In this document: positions 63,636-64,000 of the stretch, one piece after another
How positions within the stretch are numbered: position 1 is the first letter of the stretch
How the letters are laid out: the number at the start of each line of letters is the position of its first letter
Source of the DNA: Meconema thalassinum
Lineage: Eukaryota; Arthropoda; Insecta; Orthoptera; Tettigoniidae
Reading direction: 5' to 3'
NCBI GenBank assembly: GCA_946902985.2
Contig: OX336388.2
Coordinates: 295,532,526-295,596,525 of the forward strand
DNA: 64,000 bases
The notes under the pieces: model-generated
What the model was told of the DNA's origin: nothing
Seen by the model: only the letters and a program-made list of their open reading frames with translations
Databases searched by the model: none
Made by a program: the position numbers and the translations under genes

Positions 63636-64000
63636 ATAAAGATGTATGCAGCTGTTATGTTATGTTATTGTGAATTCGTTCAAGAATGTATTCTTAAAGC
63701 GATGTGGTGGCCTTTGGATGATGACCCTTCTCAAGGAGTTGGGTCTTCCTCATGCTTGCCAATTTAAAAGACGTGCTATGGTGACATTCAGCACAAGGAA
63801 GAACAACATTGAAATGTCGGAAAGGAGATCAAAGAAGTAAAACACTCCCGGGGCGTTTGGGATGATGCCAGGCGCGCGTCACTTAACATTGTCTGCGGTA
63901 ATCAGGACTTCATTAACCATGTAGTGGACTAAATACAGCCATCAACATAACACAGGTTATCAGACATGGGGCTAATGAGCACAATGACCCAACCGCTCAA
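63636..64000. other. Unassigned
   Basis: A 64-aa open frame at 63646-63840 shows no known domain. Nothing else recognised to the window end. Confidence 0.35.

Noticed and set aside
1..64000. An endogenous virus or LTR retrotransposon
   Set aside because: No gag, protease, integrase or envelope motif and no paired long terminal repeats were seen; all reverse transcriptases here are of the non-LTR type.

Overview
This is eukaryotic, almost certainly arthropod and most likely insect, genomic DNA. I see no bacterial operons, no ribosome binding sites and no clear multi-exon host gene. Nearly all recognisable content is transposable elements (TEs) of animal type: Tc1/mariner, hAT, pogo/Tigger and PIF/Harbinger-like DNA transposons, one Helitron, RTE-like, jockey-like and R4/Dong-like non-LTR retrotransposons (LINEs), and at least seven tRNA-headed short interspersed elements (SINEs). 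The TE density and the layering of insertions suggest a large, repeat-rich genome, perhaps a polyneopteran insect. The species is inference only. Family letters (SINE-A, LINE-A, E, F, G, H, retroposon D) are my own labels for repeats found by self-comparison within the window.

Layout. 1-2795: two head-to-head copies of element F forming a giant inverted repeat. 2822-4015: a SINE and one credible FLYWCH zinc-finger exon (minus strand, canonical splice donor) beside repeats containing TTTCGTCC. 4804-7177: two mariner deletion derivatives sharing one breakpoint, the second inserted in element G. 7546-11187: retroposon D pieces, SINEs, a 29-bp and a 58-bp tandem repeat. 11600-12285: a mariner relic. 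12473-17230: element G and minus-strand LINE fragments. 17265-19480: element H and a LINE-A fragment split by a hAT element. 19572-21540: SINE-A, a Helitron and a LINE-A tail. 22605-28386: SINE, element E, LINE-B, retroposon D and a jockey-like LINE. 29478-30460: a Tigger-like element inside another inverted-repeat pair.

32528-40915 is the largest structure. It is an 8.4-kb segment with hAT-like ends and a perfect 8-bp target duplication. It carries a chain of retroelements joined by (TAA)n tracts: a tRNA-headed SINE, a nearly full RTE-like LINE, another SINE and a nearly full R4/Dong-like element encoding a restriction-like endonuclease. 40971-45613 holds element E2, an F fragment, SINE-A and element H2, whose long inverted ends each contain a tRNA-like sequence. 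46395-47225 is a LINE fragment split by a hAT element with a perfect target duplication. 47886-51257 is element E split by a 2.6-kb hAT that itself holds another E and an F. 51722-54180 is one LINE-B copy broken by three different elements. 55173-56115 is a Harbinger-like element. 58846-61631 holds two E copies, one containing an apparently intact Tc1 transposon (59033-60497, 341-aa transposase with D153, D243 and E278). 61760-63635 holds LINE, D and SINE-A copies.

How the parts relate. LINEs supply the machinery for the SINEs and for retroposon D; shared 3' tails hint at which LINE serves which SINE. Tc1, mariner and hAT transposases would mobilise the short internally deleted elements. Only the Tc1 transposase looks intact. 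All boundaries come from reading one sequence against itself and against remembered family motifs; no database was searched.
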